From positions 1 to 56,422 of IMG/VR virus record IMGVR_UViG_3300032288_002536: a DNA stretch of 56,422 bases, one strand, 5' to 3'. The notes beneath the pieces are model-generated. The model searched no databases and had not been told where the DNA came from. It saw only the letters and a list, made by a program, of their open reading frames with translations. The DNA is from a virus. Positions 28,018 to 35,412 of this stretch are shown here, piece after piece; the stretch's first letter is position 1; the number at the start of each line of letters is the position of its first letter. The position numbers and the translations under genes are program-made.

Positions 28018-28461
28018 ATGCTTAATCCAACCCAAAATCAAGCACTGTACCCAGTTCTTCAGCACTATACAGGATGTAAGATATTATCAATATCATCAGA
28101 GGGTGAGGATCTTTCTTTCAAAACCTATATGGGAGATGGGGGAATTTTAAAAAAAGATAGAAGGGGTAATTGGATTATAAAGATAGGAGACGAAATTATT
28201 TATAAGATAGAAAAGGACGTATTTAATGTTTTAATAAAACCCAGTAAGAAGAATTCTCTGGAGGATTATATAGAAATTTTAAATGAATTATATAATAGCT
28301 CAAGAATAAGCTACAGGTCGAAGCTACTTGTTATGAACATCCTTAAATTTTTAGAAGAATATATAATAGGGTCCGATTTTTTACCCAAAAGTAATATAAG
28401 AGTGGGTATATTTATGGTTTTTAATATTTGCGGTACCAAAATTATTAATTGTTTAAACTAA
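28018..28461 (+). CDS. hypothetical protein
   Basis: 147 residues. An alpha/beta N-terminal part (GDGGILKKDRRGNWIIKIGD) is followed by a helix-rich part with many Leu/Ile and a hydrophobic C-terminus (VGIFMVFNICGTKIINCL), perhaps one weak membrane segment. I recognise no family. Its stop overlaps the next ATG (TAATG), so it is coupled to the ligase-like/NMNAT gene. Confidence 0.55.
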   Translation: MLNPTQNQALYPVLQHYTGCKILSISSEGEDLSFKTYMGDGGILKKDRRGNWIIKIGDEIIYKIEKDVFNVLIKPSKKNSLEDYIEILNELYNSSRISYRSKLLVMNILKFLEEYIIGSDFLPKSNIRVGIFMVFNICGTKIINCLN

Positions 28462-30494
28462 TGGCAGGAATAAGACATTTATCGGATATTTATTCAAAGA
28501 AAGGAAAGGGATTTATAGAAAGCCTTTTTAATAAATTTTTGACTGTAACTGAAAATCTTGATGGATCATCTTTTTCCTTCGAGAAAGATTTTACTGGAGA
28601 TAACATTTCATTTTACAAAAAAGATCAGGATAATCCTATAACTAAAGTTGATAGGATATTAATGAGATATTACGAAAAGCCAATAGTTTATGTAGAGTCT
28701 TTACCAGAGGAAGTAAAAAATGAAATCCCTAAGGGGTGGAGATTTGGTATGGTTTATTTTCCTACAAATAAACCAGTAAACATAGAATATGACAGGATAC
28801 CTAAAAATCATTTGATCCTTACTCATGTGATGGTTAGAGATGAGTTCGGTGATATAATAAAAAATATCCAAGACAAGGAAGAACTTGACGAGTGGGCGGA
28901 AAAACTAGGAGTAGAAAAAGCCCCTATAATATTCCAAGGAAAGCTAAACAGGGATCAGAAGATAGAGATCATGGATTTCTTATCTACCCCCCTCATGGAT
29001 CTAAAGAATAGATTTAAAACTGAGAGTTTTAGCAAATACCTAATATCCATACTAAATAAGAAATTAGAAACAACATCCCTTGGAGAAAATTTAGAGGGAA
29101 GTATAGATTCTCTAGTTTTCAGATTCGAGGATGAAGATGGAAAGGAAGACACAGTTCTTGCTAAAATGGTAGACCCTATATTTTATGAAATAAATCGGGA
29201 TAGGAAGGTAACAAAAACATCATATTTCCCTAGTGACGTATATTCATTATGTCTAATAGACGTAATGAATTTTATATTAGAAACTGGTGTAGAAGATTTT
29301 TATATTGGAGAAGGAGATCCTGAAGAAAGGTACATCAACTTTGTTTTTAGCGTGTTTAAGAGGTTTATAGAGGAGGAGGGAAGTAAATATATTGGAGCGG
29401 ATTTTAATAAGCCAGAGTATCTTAAAAGCGATGGATTTAATATAAATAAAGAATTAATAGAAGACCAAGAGGTAGTTGATCTTTTAGAGGAGGATGAATC
29501 ATATATTGACATTCTTCAAATGATATTAAATTCCTTTAGAAAGTTAAAAAGAACCCCACATGGATTTTTCACTGAAGGCTTAATTCAACAATTTAATATG
29601 TTGGTAGAGGAAATAGCCGATTATGTAAATGCAAAAAGAAAAGATGTTGTTCAGGAATCTATAGGAGTTCCGTCATTTGTTTGGTTTAAAAAAGTTGGTG
29701 CAAGATTTAATCCTTTAATCGAGGAATACAGTAAGGATGATGAAATAGAGCATATAGTATCAAATTATTCTGGTGATGAATTAGATACGAATGAATCTTT
29801 AATATTGGAGTCAGATCAACAAATATTAGAAGAAGAAAAAGAAGAAGCTAATAAGGATAAGGATAAAGAAACATCAGAATTCTTTTCATTTAAGGATTTT
29901 AAGAAAGTTGTTTCGACCAATAAAGAGAAAAGAAAAATTAGGATACTTAACGAAAATAACAGTAAGGTAAATCTGGTAATAGGTAAATTCCAGCCTTTTA
30001 ATAATGGACACTTAAAGATGTGCTCTAGATTAAAAAAAGAAAACAATCTCCCAGTTTTTCTTTGTGTTGTACATCCAGATGTGGAATCGAATAACAAATA
30101 CCCATTTTCATTAGATCTCATTAAAAAATCAATAGGATCTTTAACATCAGAGAATAATAATCTATTTGCCGGTTATGAAATAATTTCCTCGGATCTTTTA
30201 GAGGATGCTATAAATGCTGTTGTTAAACACGCAAATCCAGCTTCTGTTTGTATAGGAGAGAAGGATTTTCAGAATATGGTTTTACAAAGACAATGGATAA
30301 GAGATAAGTATGATTTAGATGGTGGAGATATAGAAATATATAAAACCCCTCAATGGGCAGACAACAAGGACATAAGATCTTACATATCTAATACTGATTT
30401 CCAACAATTCAAAAACAAAGTTCCAAAGTCTATAGCTGTACTATTTAATGAGTTTGTAAGGGAATTAAAAGATTCTCCAGAGGAGGATATATAA
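28461..30494 (+). CDS. RNA-ligase-like domain (catalytic Lys missing) fused to NMN adenylyltransferase-like domain
   Basis: 677 residues from ATG 28461. The N-terminal part has the nucleotidyltransferase/ligase signature: motif I region VTENLDGSSFSF (about 29-40), motif IIIa-like WRFGMVYF, motif IV-like EGSIDSLVFRFED, motif V-like VLAKMVDP. Motif I normally reads E-K-x-D-G, but here the Lys that takes AMP is Asn32. The C-terminal ~170 residues are an NMNAT/NadR-type domain with GKFQPFNNGH (about 505-514) and a late motif DIRSYISNTDF; this would make NAD from NMN and ATP. An F-x-x-F segment (FFSFKDFKKVV) and LNENN lie just before it. The domain pairing suggests NAD or RNA-end metabolism. Confidence 0.72.
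   Translation: MAGIRHLSDIYSKKGKGFIESLFNKFLTVTENLDGSSFSFEKDFTGDNISFYKKDQDNPITKVDRILMRYYEKPIVYVESLPEEVKNEIPKGWRFGMVYFPTNKPVNIEYDRIPKNHLILTHVMVRDEFGDIIKNIQDKEELDEWAEKLGVEKAPIIFQGKLNRDQKIEIMDFLSTPLMDLKNRFKTESFSKYLISILNKKLETTSLGENLEGSIDSLVFRFEDEDGKEDTVLAKMVDPIFYEINRDRKVTKTSYFPSDVYSLCLIDVMNFILETGVEDFYIGEGDPEERYINFVFSVFKRFIEEEGSKYIGADFNKPEYLKSDGFNINKELIEDQEVVDLLEEDESYIDILQMILNSFRKLKRTPHGFFTEGLIQQFNMLVEEIADYVNAKRKDVVQESIGVPSFVWFKKVGARFNPLIEEYSKDDEIEHIVSNYSGDELDTNESLILESDQQILEEEKEEANKDKDKETSEFFSFKDFKKVVSTNKEKRKIRILNENNSKVNLVIGKFQPFNNGHLKMCSRLKKENNLPVFLCVVHPDVESNNKYPFSLDLIKKSIGSLTSENNNLFAGYEIISSDLLEDAINAVVKHANPASVCIGEKDFQNMVLQRQWIRDKYDLDGGDIEIYKTPQWADNKDIRSYISNTDFQQFKNKVPKSIAVLFNEFVRELKDSPEEDI
30486..30493 (+). 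promoter_or_regulatory. GATATATA element at the end of the NMNAT gene
   Basis: The octamer overlaps the stop codon of the preceding gene and ends ten bases before ATG 30504. Intermediate spacing, so weaker support. Confidence 0.25.
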
Positions 30495-30503
30495 TAATAT
30501 CCT

Positions 30504-30776
30504 ATGAAAAAGTATAGCGAAATAAGGGAAAATTCTAATCCTTATGATTTTTCAAACAGTAAGAAATTACTGGAAGAAGCTATGGAGAGATTAAAATCCG
30601 TAAAGGATGAATTCTCTAGAATGAGTGATGTGGATATACAGGAATTAGAGGAGGGATGGAATCTTATTGATAAATACTACGGAAATGTAGTTAGAGGTGA
30701 GATATTTAAAAGGAAAAAAAATAAGGGATATATCCCAAATACTTCTGCGGTATTCCCAAGAAAAGGAGATAGTTAA
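30504..30776 (+). CDS. small hypothetical protein
   Basis: 90 residues. Starts MKKYSEIRENSNPYDF, loosely like the recurrent tag (aromatic, then an E-N-S), but without the second Phe. The middle is helical with heptad-like spacing (LLEEAMERLKSVKDEFSRM). The C-terminus is basic and Pro-containing. Function unknown; it begins a run of small accessory genes with 3-8 base gaps or overlaps. Confidence 0.5.
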   Translation: MKKYSEIRENSNPYDFSNSKKLLEEAMERLKSVKDEFSRMSDVDIQELEEGWNLIDKYYGNVVRGEIFKRKKNKGYIPNTSAVFPRKGDS

Positions 30777-30779
30777 GAT

Positions 30780-31316
30780 ATGCAACACATAAAATTATTC
30801 GAACAATTTTTAAACGAGAAGGACGGATACGGAAGGGACTTTTTCGTAAAGGAGAAAGATGGTAAAGTATCTAAATACTTTTTTAAAATTGACGGGGAAG
30901 ATCAGGCTAAAGGATTCATTGTTTCTATCGGAAAACTTTCTAGAGAAACATCTATTGATGATGCAGAAAACAGTTATGGTGTTATCTCAGTTGAGCCAAT
31001 TAAAGTGTCCATAATGGACGATTATTTAGTAAATGAGACTGATTATAAGTCTAGGGAAAATGACGAGTTTAGGCTAACTAAATCGGAGTTTATGAGATTC
31101 TATAATATAGTTGGCGAATGTATAAAAGACTATCTTCAATCAAATCCTAAGGTTTCTAAATTTTATGATGAAATACTACTGAATCTTGAAATGGGAAGGG
31201 ATGATTATATGGACAAGTGCGATGTACTCATGGATGAATGGAGCTACAATAAATGGAGCATTCAAGAAGGACCGGATAAAAGAACTTTAGTATACACTAG
31301 AAGAGATCATGATTAA
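30780..31316 (+). CDS. tagged protein of unknown function
   Basis: 178 residues. Starts MQHIKLFEQFLNEKDGYG, which fits the tag with F-x-x-F-L-N-E; predicted cleavage after FLNE. The remainder is a compact alpha/beta domain (KYFFKIDGEDQAKGFIVSIG; YGVISVEPIKVSIMDDYLV) and helices with many Asp/Lys. No catalytic motif recognised. The last eight bases overlap the next tagged gene, so the two are probably translated together. Confidence 0.55.
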   Translation: MQHIKLFEQFLNEKDGYGRDFFVKEKDGKVSKYFFKIDGEDQAKGFIVSIGKLSRETSIDDAENSYGVISVEPIKVSIMDDYLVNETDYKSRENDEFRLTKSEFMRFYNIVGECIKDYLQSNPKVSKFYDEILLNLEMGRDDYMDKCDVLMDEWSYNKWSIQEGPDKRTLVYTRRDHD

Positions 31317-31620
31317 ACCTATTCTTTCATATGATGAATTTATAAGTGAATCAAGGATAGCAATAGCTTGGGCTAAGCCTTCTCAATTAACAATAAAGGT
31401 TCTTTCTTTCATATCAGAAAATGAAAGAGTTACTAAAAAGGAGCTATCCGAATTTCTAGAATCTATACCAGAGGATGCCTCTGGAAAAAAGCCATCTATG
31501 CAATGGGTTAAAAATCAGAAGAAATATATTAAATATAAAATAGAAGAGGAGTCTGCTAATTTCTATTGCTTAACTACCCTAGGAAAAAGGATATTAAGAG
31601 CCGCTAAGGTCAATGATTAA
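31309..31620 (+). CDS. tagged winged-helix-like protein
   Basis: 103 residues. Begins MIKPILSYDEFISESRIA: tag with Y-D-E-F-I-S-E-S, predicted cleavage after FISE. After the tag (residue 16 on) comes a winged helix-turn-helix pattern: helix LTIKVLSFISENE, VTKKELSEFLES, a recognition-helix-like KKPSMQWVKNQKKYIKYKIE and a wing NFYCLTTLGKRIL. A packaged DNA-binding or transcription-affecting protein is plausible. It could instead simply bind phage DNA in the head. Function is inferred. Confidence 0.55.
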   Translation: MIKPILSYDEFISESRIAIAWAKPSQLTIKVLSFISENERVTKKELSEFLESIPEDASGKKPSMQWVKNQKKYIKYKIEEESANFYCLTTLGKRILRAAKVND

Positions 31621-31660
31621 CCCTATATCTTAAATTAAATATCCATACGGAGAGGTTTTA

Positions 31661-31692
31661 TTTGTTTTTTATGAAACAATCCTTTATATTTG
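31661..31692 (+). promoter_or_regulatory. Bacteroidota-type sigma-A promoter
   Basis: TTTG at 31661-31664 and TATATTTG at 31685-31692, separated by 20 bases. This matches the -33 (TTTG/TTG) and -7 (TAnnTTTG) consensus of Bacteroidota housekeeping promoters. Transcription should start a few bases downstream, about 20 bases ahead of the histone-like gene. It is the only exact match I noticed between genes. Confidence 0.7.
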
Positions 31693-31718
31693 CTGTAAAA
31701 TATTTAAAATTATAAAAA

Positions 31719-31898
31719 ATGGAAACTTACGAAAAAATTAAAGAATTGGTAGCAGGAATGGAAAAAGACATGGATGCTTTTTATGCTAAAGGAAACAAGT
31801 CAGCTGGAACTAGAGTTCGTACAGCATGTCAAGAACTTAAAAAACTAGCTCAGGATTTAAGAGTTAATGTACAAGAAACTAAGAACACTAAAGCCTAA
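31719..31898 (+). CDS. Hc1-type histone-like protein
   Basis: 59 residues, METYEKIKELVAGMEKDMDA at the start. Further key segments are FYAKGNKSAGTRVRTACQEL and KKLAQDLRVNVQETKN. The helix, the K-G-N-K-x-A-G-T-R-x-R core and the second helix reading L-K-x-L-A-Q-x-x-R match the histone H1-like Hc1 family that is widespread in Bacteroidota, where it binds and compacts DNA. The bacterial version normally has a Lys/Ala-rich tail; here the protein ends shortly after the second helix. It has its own host-like promoter, so it may be expressed early. A host-derived gene is likely. Confidence 0.82.
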   Translation: METYEKIKELVAGMEKDMDAFYAKGNKSAGTRVRTACQELKKLAQDLRVNVQETKNTKA

Positions 31899-31901
31899 TT
31901 T

Positions 31902-32132
31902 ATGAGTTATTATATTTGTAAAGTAAGCTTTTTTACAGGAGAGGTTTCTAAGAGTACAGGTAAAGCTAAAGCATCTAAATCAGAAATTCTGGTAGAGGCT
32001 GAAAGCGTTACTGAAGCAGAAGCCAATCTTAACAAACATCTTGCAGGAGACAATGCAACAGCTCATTTAGATTTTGAAGTTACTTCAGTAGCTCAATCTA
32101 AAATAGAATCTGTTGTACATCTTAAGGGATAA
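31902..32132 (+). CDS. small protein resembling the N-terminal part of DUF4494
   Basis: 76 residues, three bases after the histone-like gene, so probably on the same transcript. The pattern Y-x-C-K-V-S-F, then KSEILVEAESVTEAEANLNK, resembles the start of DUF4494, a family typical of Bacteroidota and their phages. The assignment is by pattern only. Function unknown. Confidence 0.5.
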   Translation: MSYYICKVSFFTGEVSKSTGKAKASKSEILVEAESVTEAEANLNKHLAGDNATAHLDFEVTSVAQSKIESVVHLKG

Positions 32133-32167
32133 TTCCCTATAAAGATATTTAATAGACTCTCAGTTAG

Positions 32168-32175
32168 GATATATA
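32168..32175 (+). promoter_or_regulatory. GATATATA late-promoter-like element
   Basis: Ends 18 bases before ATG 32194, in the 61-base gap that separates the histone operon from the following structural-type genes. Confidence 0.42.
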
Positions 32176-32193
32176 AGGTAAAACAAAGTCCTT

Positions 32194-32448
32194 ATGTATT
32201 TTGACTGGGAGTCTCTTTTTATAAATGCTACTATACATAGACAGAATTTAGATAAGAGCGGACTATCCGAATCTGAAGTTGTTTCTAGAATGAATAAAAT
32301 GCTAGATTCTGAAACTCTATTACCTCCACTTTCTGTACCAGGTATAGGATCAATAGGAGGTGGCGGATCTATAAGTCCAGAGGGTCCAGTAGATAACACA
32401 GTAAATTCATTTGTTGAAGACGGGTACGTTGAGGATTATTTTGAATAA
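32194..32448 (+). CDS. small protein with Gly/Pro-rich linker
   Basis: 84 residues. Helical N-terminus (MYFDWESLFINATIHRQNLD; SESEVVSRMNKMLDSE), then a Pro/Gly-rich linker (VPGIGSIGGGGSISPEGPVD) and an acidic C-terminus. Lies with the next four small genes behind a late-type element, which suggests a virion component. No family recognised. Confidence 0.5.
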   Translation: MYFDWESLFINATIHRQNLDKSGLSESEVVSRMNKMLDSETLLPPLSVPGIGSIGGGGSISPEGPVDNTVNSFVEDGYVEDYFE

Positions 32449-32464
32449 TAAAAAATATTAAAAT

Positions 32465-32974
32465 ATGCCATTAGTTACCAGAGAGGGAAAGGGAAGTAAA
32501 TTAACAGTACAAGAGATGGATGGTAATCTATTATATTTAGATGATAAAGCGAATATATCTGGATATACCAAAGCATCTTATACGATTTCTCCAGGGGATT
32601 TATTATCATTGTCTACTCGTCCTGTAAAATTATTGGTTGCTATTAATGGATTTTATGATATAAATTTTAGTATGTCTTACATAAGATATAATCCAGAAAG
32701 AGCCCCTTATGAGATTACAACCACTGGAGAAACCCCATATTTTGAGATTTATTTTAATGATGATAGGGGGACAGGACCTTTCACTCATGCTTTAGCTGAT
32801 CCATCGGGTTTAGAGGATGTTAATACTTCGTTATCTAGATTTTTCTATCCAGCATATATCCCATCCATTGTATCTTCGTGTGATTTATATTTAGGATTAA
32901 CCACAGGGGGAGTAATAAGCAAAGGAGACGGATCTATTGAGATTACAATATTCTATAAGACTATTGAAAGATAA
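32465..32974 (+). CDS. putative virion/fibre-associated protein
   Basis: 169 residues. The N-terminus PLVTREGKGSKLTVQEMDGN followed by L-L-Y-L-D matches a segment common at the start of phage fibre and tail proteins (G-S-x-L-T-x-x-E-M-D-x-N). The remainder is beta-rich with aromatic strands and no catalytic motif. Probably a structural decoration or fibre protein; the family is not certain. Confidence 0.55.
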   Translation: MPLVTREGKGSKLTVQEMDGNLLYLDDKANISGYTKASYTISPGDLLSLSTRPVKLLVAINGFYDINFSMSYIRYNPERAPYEITTTGETPYFEIYFNDDRGTGPFTHALADPSGLEDVNTSLSRFFYPAYIPSIVSSCDLYLGLTTGGVISKGDGSIEITIFYKTIER

Positions 32975-32989
32975 AATAAAATTAAATTA

Positions 32990-33157
32990 ATGGGAAGAAA
33001 GAAATCTCCGGAAACTAGCTCATATGAGCCTCCTGTTTCACCAGTAAAGATACCAGATGGCGATACTGGATTTAATATAGTTAAAAATAACTACAGAAGA
33101 TTTATATGGACATGGAATGAATATATAAAGAAAAAACCTAAATTCCAAAAAACTTAG
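32990..33157 (+). CDS. small basic protein
   Basis: 55 residues starting MGRKKSPETSSYEPPVSPVK and ending YIKKKPKFQKT. It has an open frame from ATG 32990 to TAG 33155-33157, 15 bases after the previous gene and three before the next, filling the gap exactly. Proline-rich N-terminal half; an aromatic/basic C-terminal half (NYRRFIWTWNEY) may be a helix. Function unknown. Confidence 0.55.
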   Translation: MGRKKSPETSSYEPPVSPVKIPDGDTGFNIVKNNYRRFIWTWNEYIKKKPKFQKT

Positions 33158-33160
33158 AAT

Positions 33161-33502
33161 ATGCCAGCTGTATCTAGAACACAACAGAGATTAATGGGAC
33201 AAGCCCACGGTGTTCGTAAATGGATGGACACTAAAGGAAAAGAGGGAATAGATCCTAAAGATATAAAGTCTGCATACAGAGAAACTATAGTAGAGATAGC
33301 TAAGAATATGAAAAAGAAAGCTCTTAGTGATTATGCTCATACCAAGCATAAAAATCTTCCTGAGGAAGTAGAGGAAGGAGAAATACCAACAATAGTTCCT
33401 TATCTAAATCCAGAATCTAATAAACCAAAAAAATCTAAATCTGCTAAGATGCAAAATCTGGCTGATTATAGGGAATTTATATCTAATAAAAGAAAAAAAT
33501 AA
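33161..33502 (+). CDS. MPAVSRxQQRLMG-type small protein with C-terminal tag-like motif
   Basis: 113 residues. The N-terminus (PAVSRTQQRLMGQAHGVRKW) is the conserved start of small phage proteins resembling DUF3008. It is followed by a helix and an acidic stretch with Pro. The C-terminus, NLADYREFISNKRKK, looks like the phage's tag (Y-x-x-F-I-S) at the opposite end of the protein and lacks the Glu. It may be a head-associated or core protein; function not known. Confidence 0.55.
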   Translation: MPAVSRTQQRLMGQAHGVRKWMDTKGKEGIDPKDIKSAYRETIVEIAKNMKKKALSDYAHTKHKNLPEEVEEGEIPTIVPYLNPESNKPKKSKSAKMQNLADYREFISNKRKK

Positions 33503-33503
33503 T

Positions 33504-33980
33504 ATGAGCGAAGTAAACGAAGACTGCGGATGTGGAGCAACATCAAATAATATTAGAAGCTATAATTCACATATTGCTTCTAAATATGACCAGGATCCAT
33601 TAGTTGGGAAAAGAGTTTCTTTAATAGATGGAAGGAGTGGGATAGTTGATGATTCAATAAGAAACAGTACGGGTGAAGTTATTGGATATGTGATTGAGGG
33701 TGATCGTGGAATGTATAGGGTTTTTAAGGACAAGATAGCTTCTCAAATAGAAGAAGGGGGTGGAGCTATGGCTTCACTAGCAGGAACCCCTGGAATAGGA
33801 CCTATAGTTCCTCCCGGTCCAGGGAAAACTGGATCTGGGGATCAATTTCCCAGTTTAAATGTGGGAACACCATCTGCTAGAAAGAAAAAGAAAAAGGTAT
33901 CTAAGGAGAACCCTAGTCCTATAAGTAATTCATTAATGGATTTTAAAACATTTATGAACAACACTAAAAAGAATCAATAG
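33504..33980 (+). CDS. head-associated protein candidate with Cys pair and C-terminal tag-like motif
   Basis: 158 residues. Starts MSEVNEDCGCGA (C-x-C). Residues 30-85 form a small beta barrel-like SH3-type stretch (KRVSLIDGRSGIVDDSIR; GYVIEGDRGMYRVFKDKI). A Gly/Pro-rich stretch AMASLAGTPGIGPIVPPGPG then GSGDQFPSL is of a kind I have seen repeatedly in myovirus proteins, though I cannot name the family. A Lys run and SLMDFKTFMNN end the protein, again resembling the F-x-x-F tag. The stop codon lies inside the following hairpin. Confidence 0.5.
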   Translation: MSEVNEDCGCGATSNNIRSYNSHIASKYDQDPLVGKRVSLIDGRSGIVDDSIRNSTGEVIGYVIEGDRGMYRVFKDKIASQIEEGGGAMASLAGTPGIGPIVPPGPGKTGSGDQFPSLNVGTPSARKKKKKVSKENPSPISNSLMDFKTFMNNTKKNQ

Positions 33981-34001
33981 GTGAAATTTTGTCACCCTAT
34001 T
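33976..34001 (+). terminator. hairpin at the end of the 33504 gene
   Basis: Arms AATAGGTGA and TCACCCTATT with one bulged base around a seven-base loop, followed by a T-rich stretch. The gene's TAG stop is within the left arm. Confidence 0.5.
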
Positions 34002-34040
34002 CTGATTATTTTATAAATTTTACCGACAAAAAGTCATAGA

Positions 34041-34067
34041 AAATACCACTTTAAACGAGTGGTATTT
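34041..34067. terminator. perfect 10-bp hairpin, probable terminator
   Basis: AAATACCACT and AGTGGTATTT pair perfectly around TTAAACG, followed by ATTTTG. It ends the accessory block and lies 33 bases before the small heat-shock gene. Confidence 0.6.
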
Positions 34068-34100
34068 ATTTTGTGTATATGGTTAAAAAAATAATTAGCT

Positions 34101-34430
34101 ATGTTTACAAAAGATTTACAATTACCAGTTTTATTAAACACAATTAGGAAATCACTAGGAGGATATGTTTATAAGAATGGGGTTCTCCTTTTTGATGTAC
34201 CAGGTTTTTCTAAGGATGATATAGAAATTACATTAGAAGAGAATGTAATGCACATCTATGGAAAGAAAGAAATAATGGGGGAAGAATATGAGATAAGTAA
34301 GAAATTCTCCTTGCCCTCCTATTATTTAAATTCTGATTCTCCAATTAAAGCTAAGGTAGAGAATGGGCTTTTATTTATTGAATTGACAAAAAATGAAAAA
34401 AACAAGCAGACTAAGGTTGAGATTTCTTAA
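34101..34430 (+). CDS. small heat-shock protein (Hsp20/alpha-crystallin)
   Basis: 109 residues. The alpha-crystallin domain spans most of the protein: LLFDVPGFSKDDIEITLEEN, HIYGKK, EYEISKKFSLPS, then KAKVENGLLFIELTK. The last matches the conserved A-x-x-x-n-G-v-L sequence. It is shorter than bacterial IbpA because the flanking arms are reduced. It would hold unfolding proteins, perhaps during virion assembly. The gene stands behind two hairpins and so has its own expression unit. Confidence 0.88.
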   Translation: MFTKDLQLPVLLNTIRKSLGGYVYKNGVLLFDVPGFSKDDIEITLEENVMHIYGKKEIMGEEYEISKKFSLPSYYLNSDSPIKAKVENGLLFIELTKNEKNKQTKVEIS

Positions 34431-34439
34431 TTTAGCTCT

Positions 34440-34826
34440 GTGGAGAGATTTAGAATAATACAGGAAGATTATAAAGATGATCCTTGGAGAGTATTAGTAT
34501 GCTGTATATTACTTAACCAAACTAGTAATAAACAAGTAAGACCCCTTATTGAGAATTTTTTTAAAAAATGGCCAGATCCAAAATCTATATTAAAAGAGGA
34601 GGATTTGTCCATTTCTGAGTTTATAAAAACTACTGGATTTCAAAATATAAAATCTAGAAGGATAAAGGCATTTTCCGAAGCGTGGTGCTCTGGTGTAAGA
34701 GATCCATTTAAATTCCCAGGAGTTGGAGACTATGGAAGGGAGGCTTGGAGAATATTTGTAACTAAGGATCTAGACTTTTTACCGAGGGATAAGAAACTAA
34801 GAATGTATTTAGAATCTTTTCGGTAA
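34440..34826 (+). CDS. MBD4-like HhH DNA glycosylase
   Basis: 128 residues, GTG start. It aligns in pattern with the glycosylase domain of vertebrate MBD4 and bacterial relatives: DDPWRVLVCCILLNQTS (MBD4 HDPWKLLIATIFLNRTS), a helix-hairpin-helix GVGDYGREAWRIF (MBD4 GIGKYGNDSYRIF) and the catalytic Asp117 in PRDKKL (MBD4 PEDHKL). The family removes T or U mispaired with G, or damaged pyrimidines. There is no iron-sulphur cluster Cys set. It is shorter than most because little precedes the glycosylase fold. Confidence 0.83.
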   Translation: MERFRIIQEDYKDDPWRVLVCCILLNQTSNKQVRPLIENFFKKWPDPKSILKEEDLSISEFIKTTGFQNIKSRRIKAFSEAWCSGVRDPFKFPGVGDYGREAWRIFVTKDLDFLPRDKKLRMYLESFR

Positions 34827-34832
34827 TATATA
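34825..34832 (+). promoter_or_regulatory. AATATATA element, short-spacing class
   Basis: Overlaps the glycosylase stop and ends four bases before ATG 34837. Confidence 0.3.
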
Positions 34833-34836
34833 CTAC

Positions 34837-35412
34837 ATGAATTATTTATTATCCTATAGACAGCTACTAGAAAAACTCCAGATGGTTACCACTAACTGGA
34901 TGATAATAAACAACGAGGCGTCCTTTGAAAAAAAGAAGGATTATGGATATCTTGTATTTAATCAGAAAGGTACTTTCTCTGTGATTTATTATAAAGGAGA
35001 AGAAGAGGCTAGAATAGATTTTTATTCAGACAAGAGCGAATCAACAGACAAAAAATCTGTTTGTGAATGCAAGATAACTACCCCTTCAGGTAGCGATAGG
35101 ATAAAGAAAGGATTTCCTGATATAACCGGAGATAATGTTTGGGAGATTATAACTACATTCTTCGATTATTGTGATTTAGAAAAATCAGAAAAAATGGTGG
35201 TGGATAAATTCCTAATGGGATTTTCAAAATCAATAAAGGAAGTTTTAAAGTCCGAGGATAAAGATCAGCTATCTCCTTCATTTAAGATGTTTATTAAGTA
35301 TATGGATAGCTGGACTAAAAACTCCAATATTAAATCTATAGGTGACGAGGAAGAGTATGACTTTAAAAAGATAATAGAAAAGTTTATAACTTATTACAAA
35401 TCTAAAAATTAA
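34837..35412 (+). CDS. hypothetical protein with a loose tag-like start
   Basis: 191 residues. Starts MNYLLSYRQLLEKLQM, resembling the tag in position (Y-x-x-L-L-E) but without the F-x-x-F core. A beta-strand domain (YGYLVFNQKGTFSVIYYKGE; ARIDFYSDKSE) leads into a helical C-terminal half with many Lys/Asp. No family recognised. It converges with the minus-strand gene at 35409 and overlaps it by four bases. Confidence 0.5.
   Translation: MNYLLSYRQLLEKLQMVTTNWMIINNEASFEKKKDYGYLVFNQKGTFSVIYYKGEEEARIDFYSDKSESTDKKSVCECKITTPSGSDRIKKGFPDITGDNVWEIITTFFDYCDLEKSEKMVVDKFLMGFSKSIKEVLKSEDKDQLSPSFKMFIKYMDSWTKNSNIKSIGDEEEYDFKKIIEKFITYYKSKN

Noticed and set aside
27766-28065. Hydrophobic open frame on the minus strand opposite the acidic tail
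   Set aside because: It is the complement of GAA/GAT runs, so the Leu/Ile/Phe richness is an artefact; the plus-strand gene is consistent in codon use and context.
34440-34826. MutY or endonuclease III
   Set aside because: No iron-sulphur Cys set; the N-terminal helix and the P-R-D-K-K-L ending match MBD4 better.
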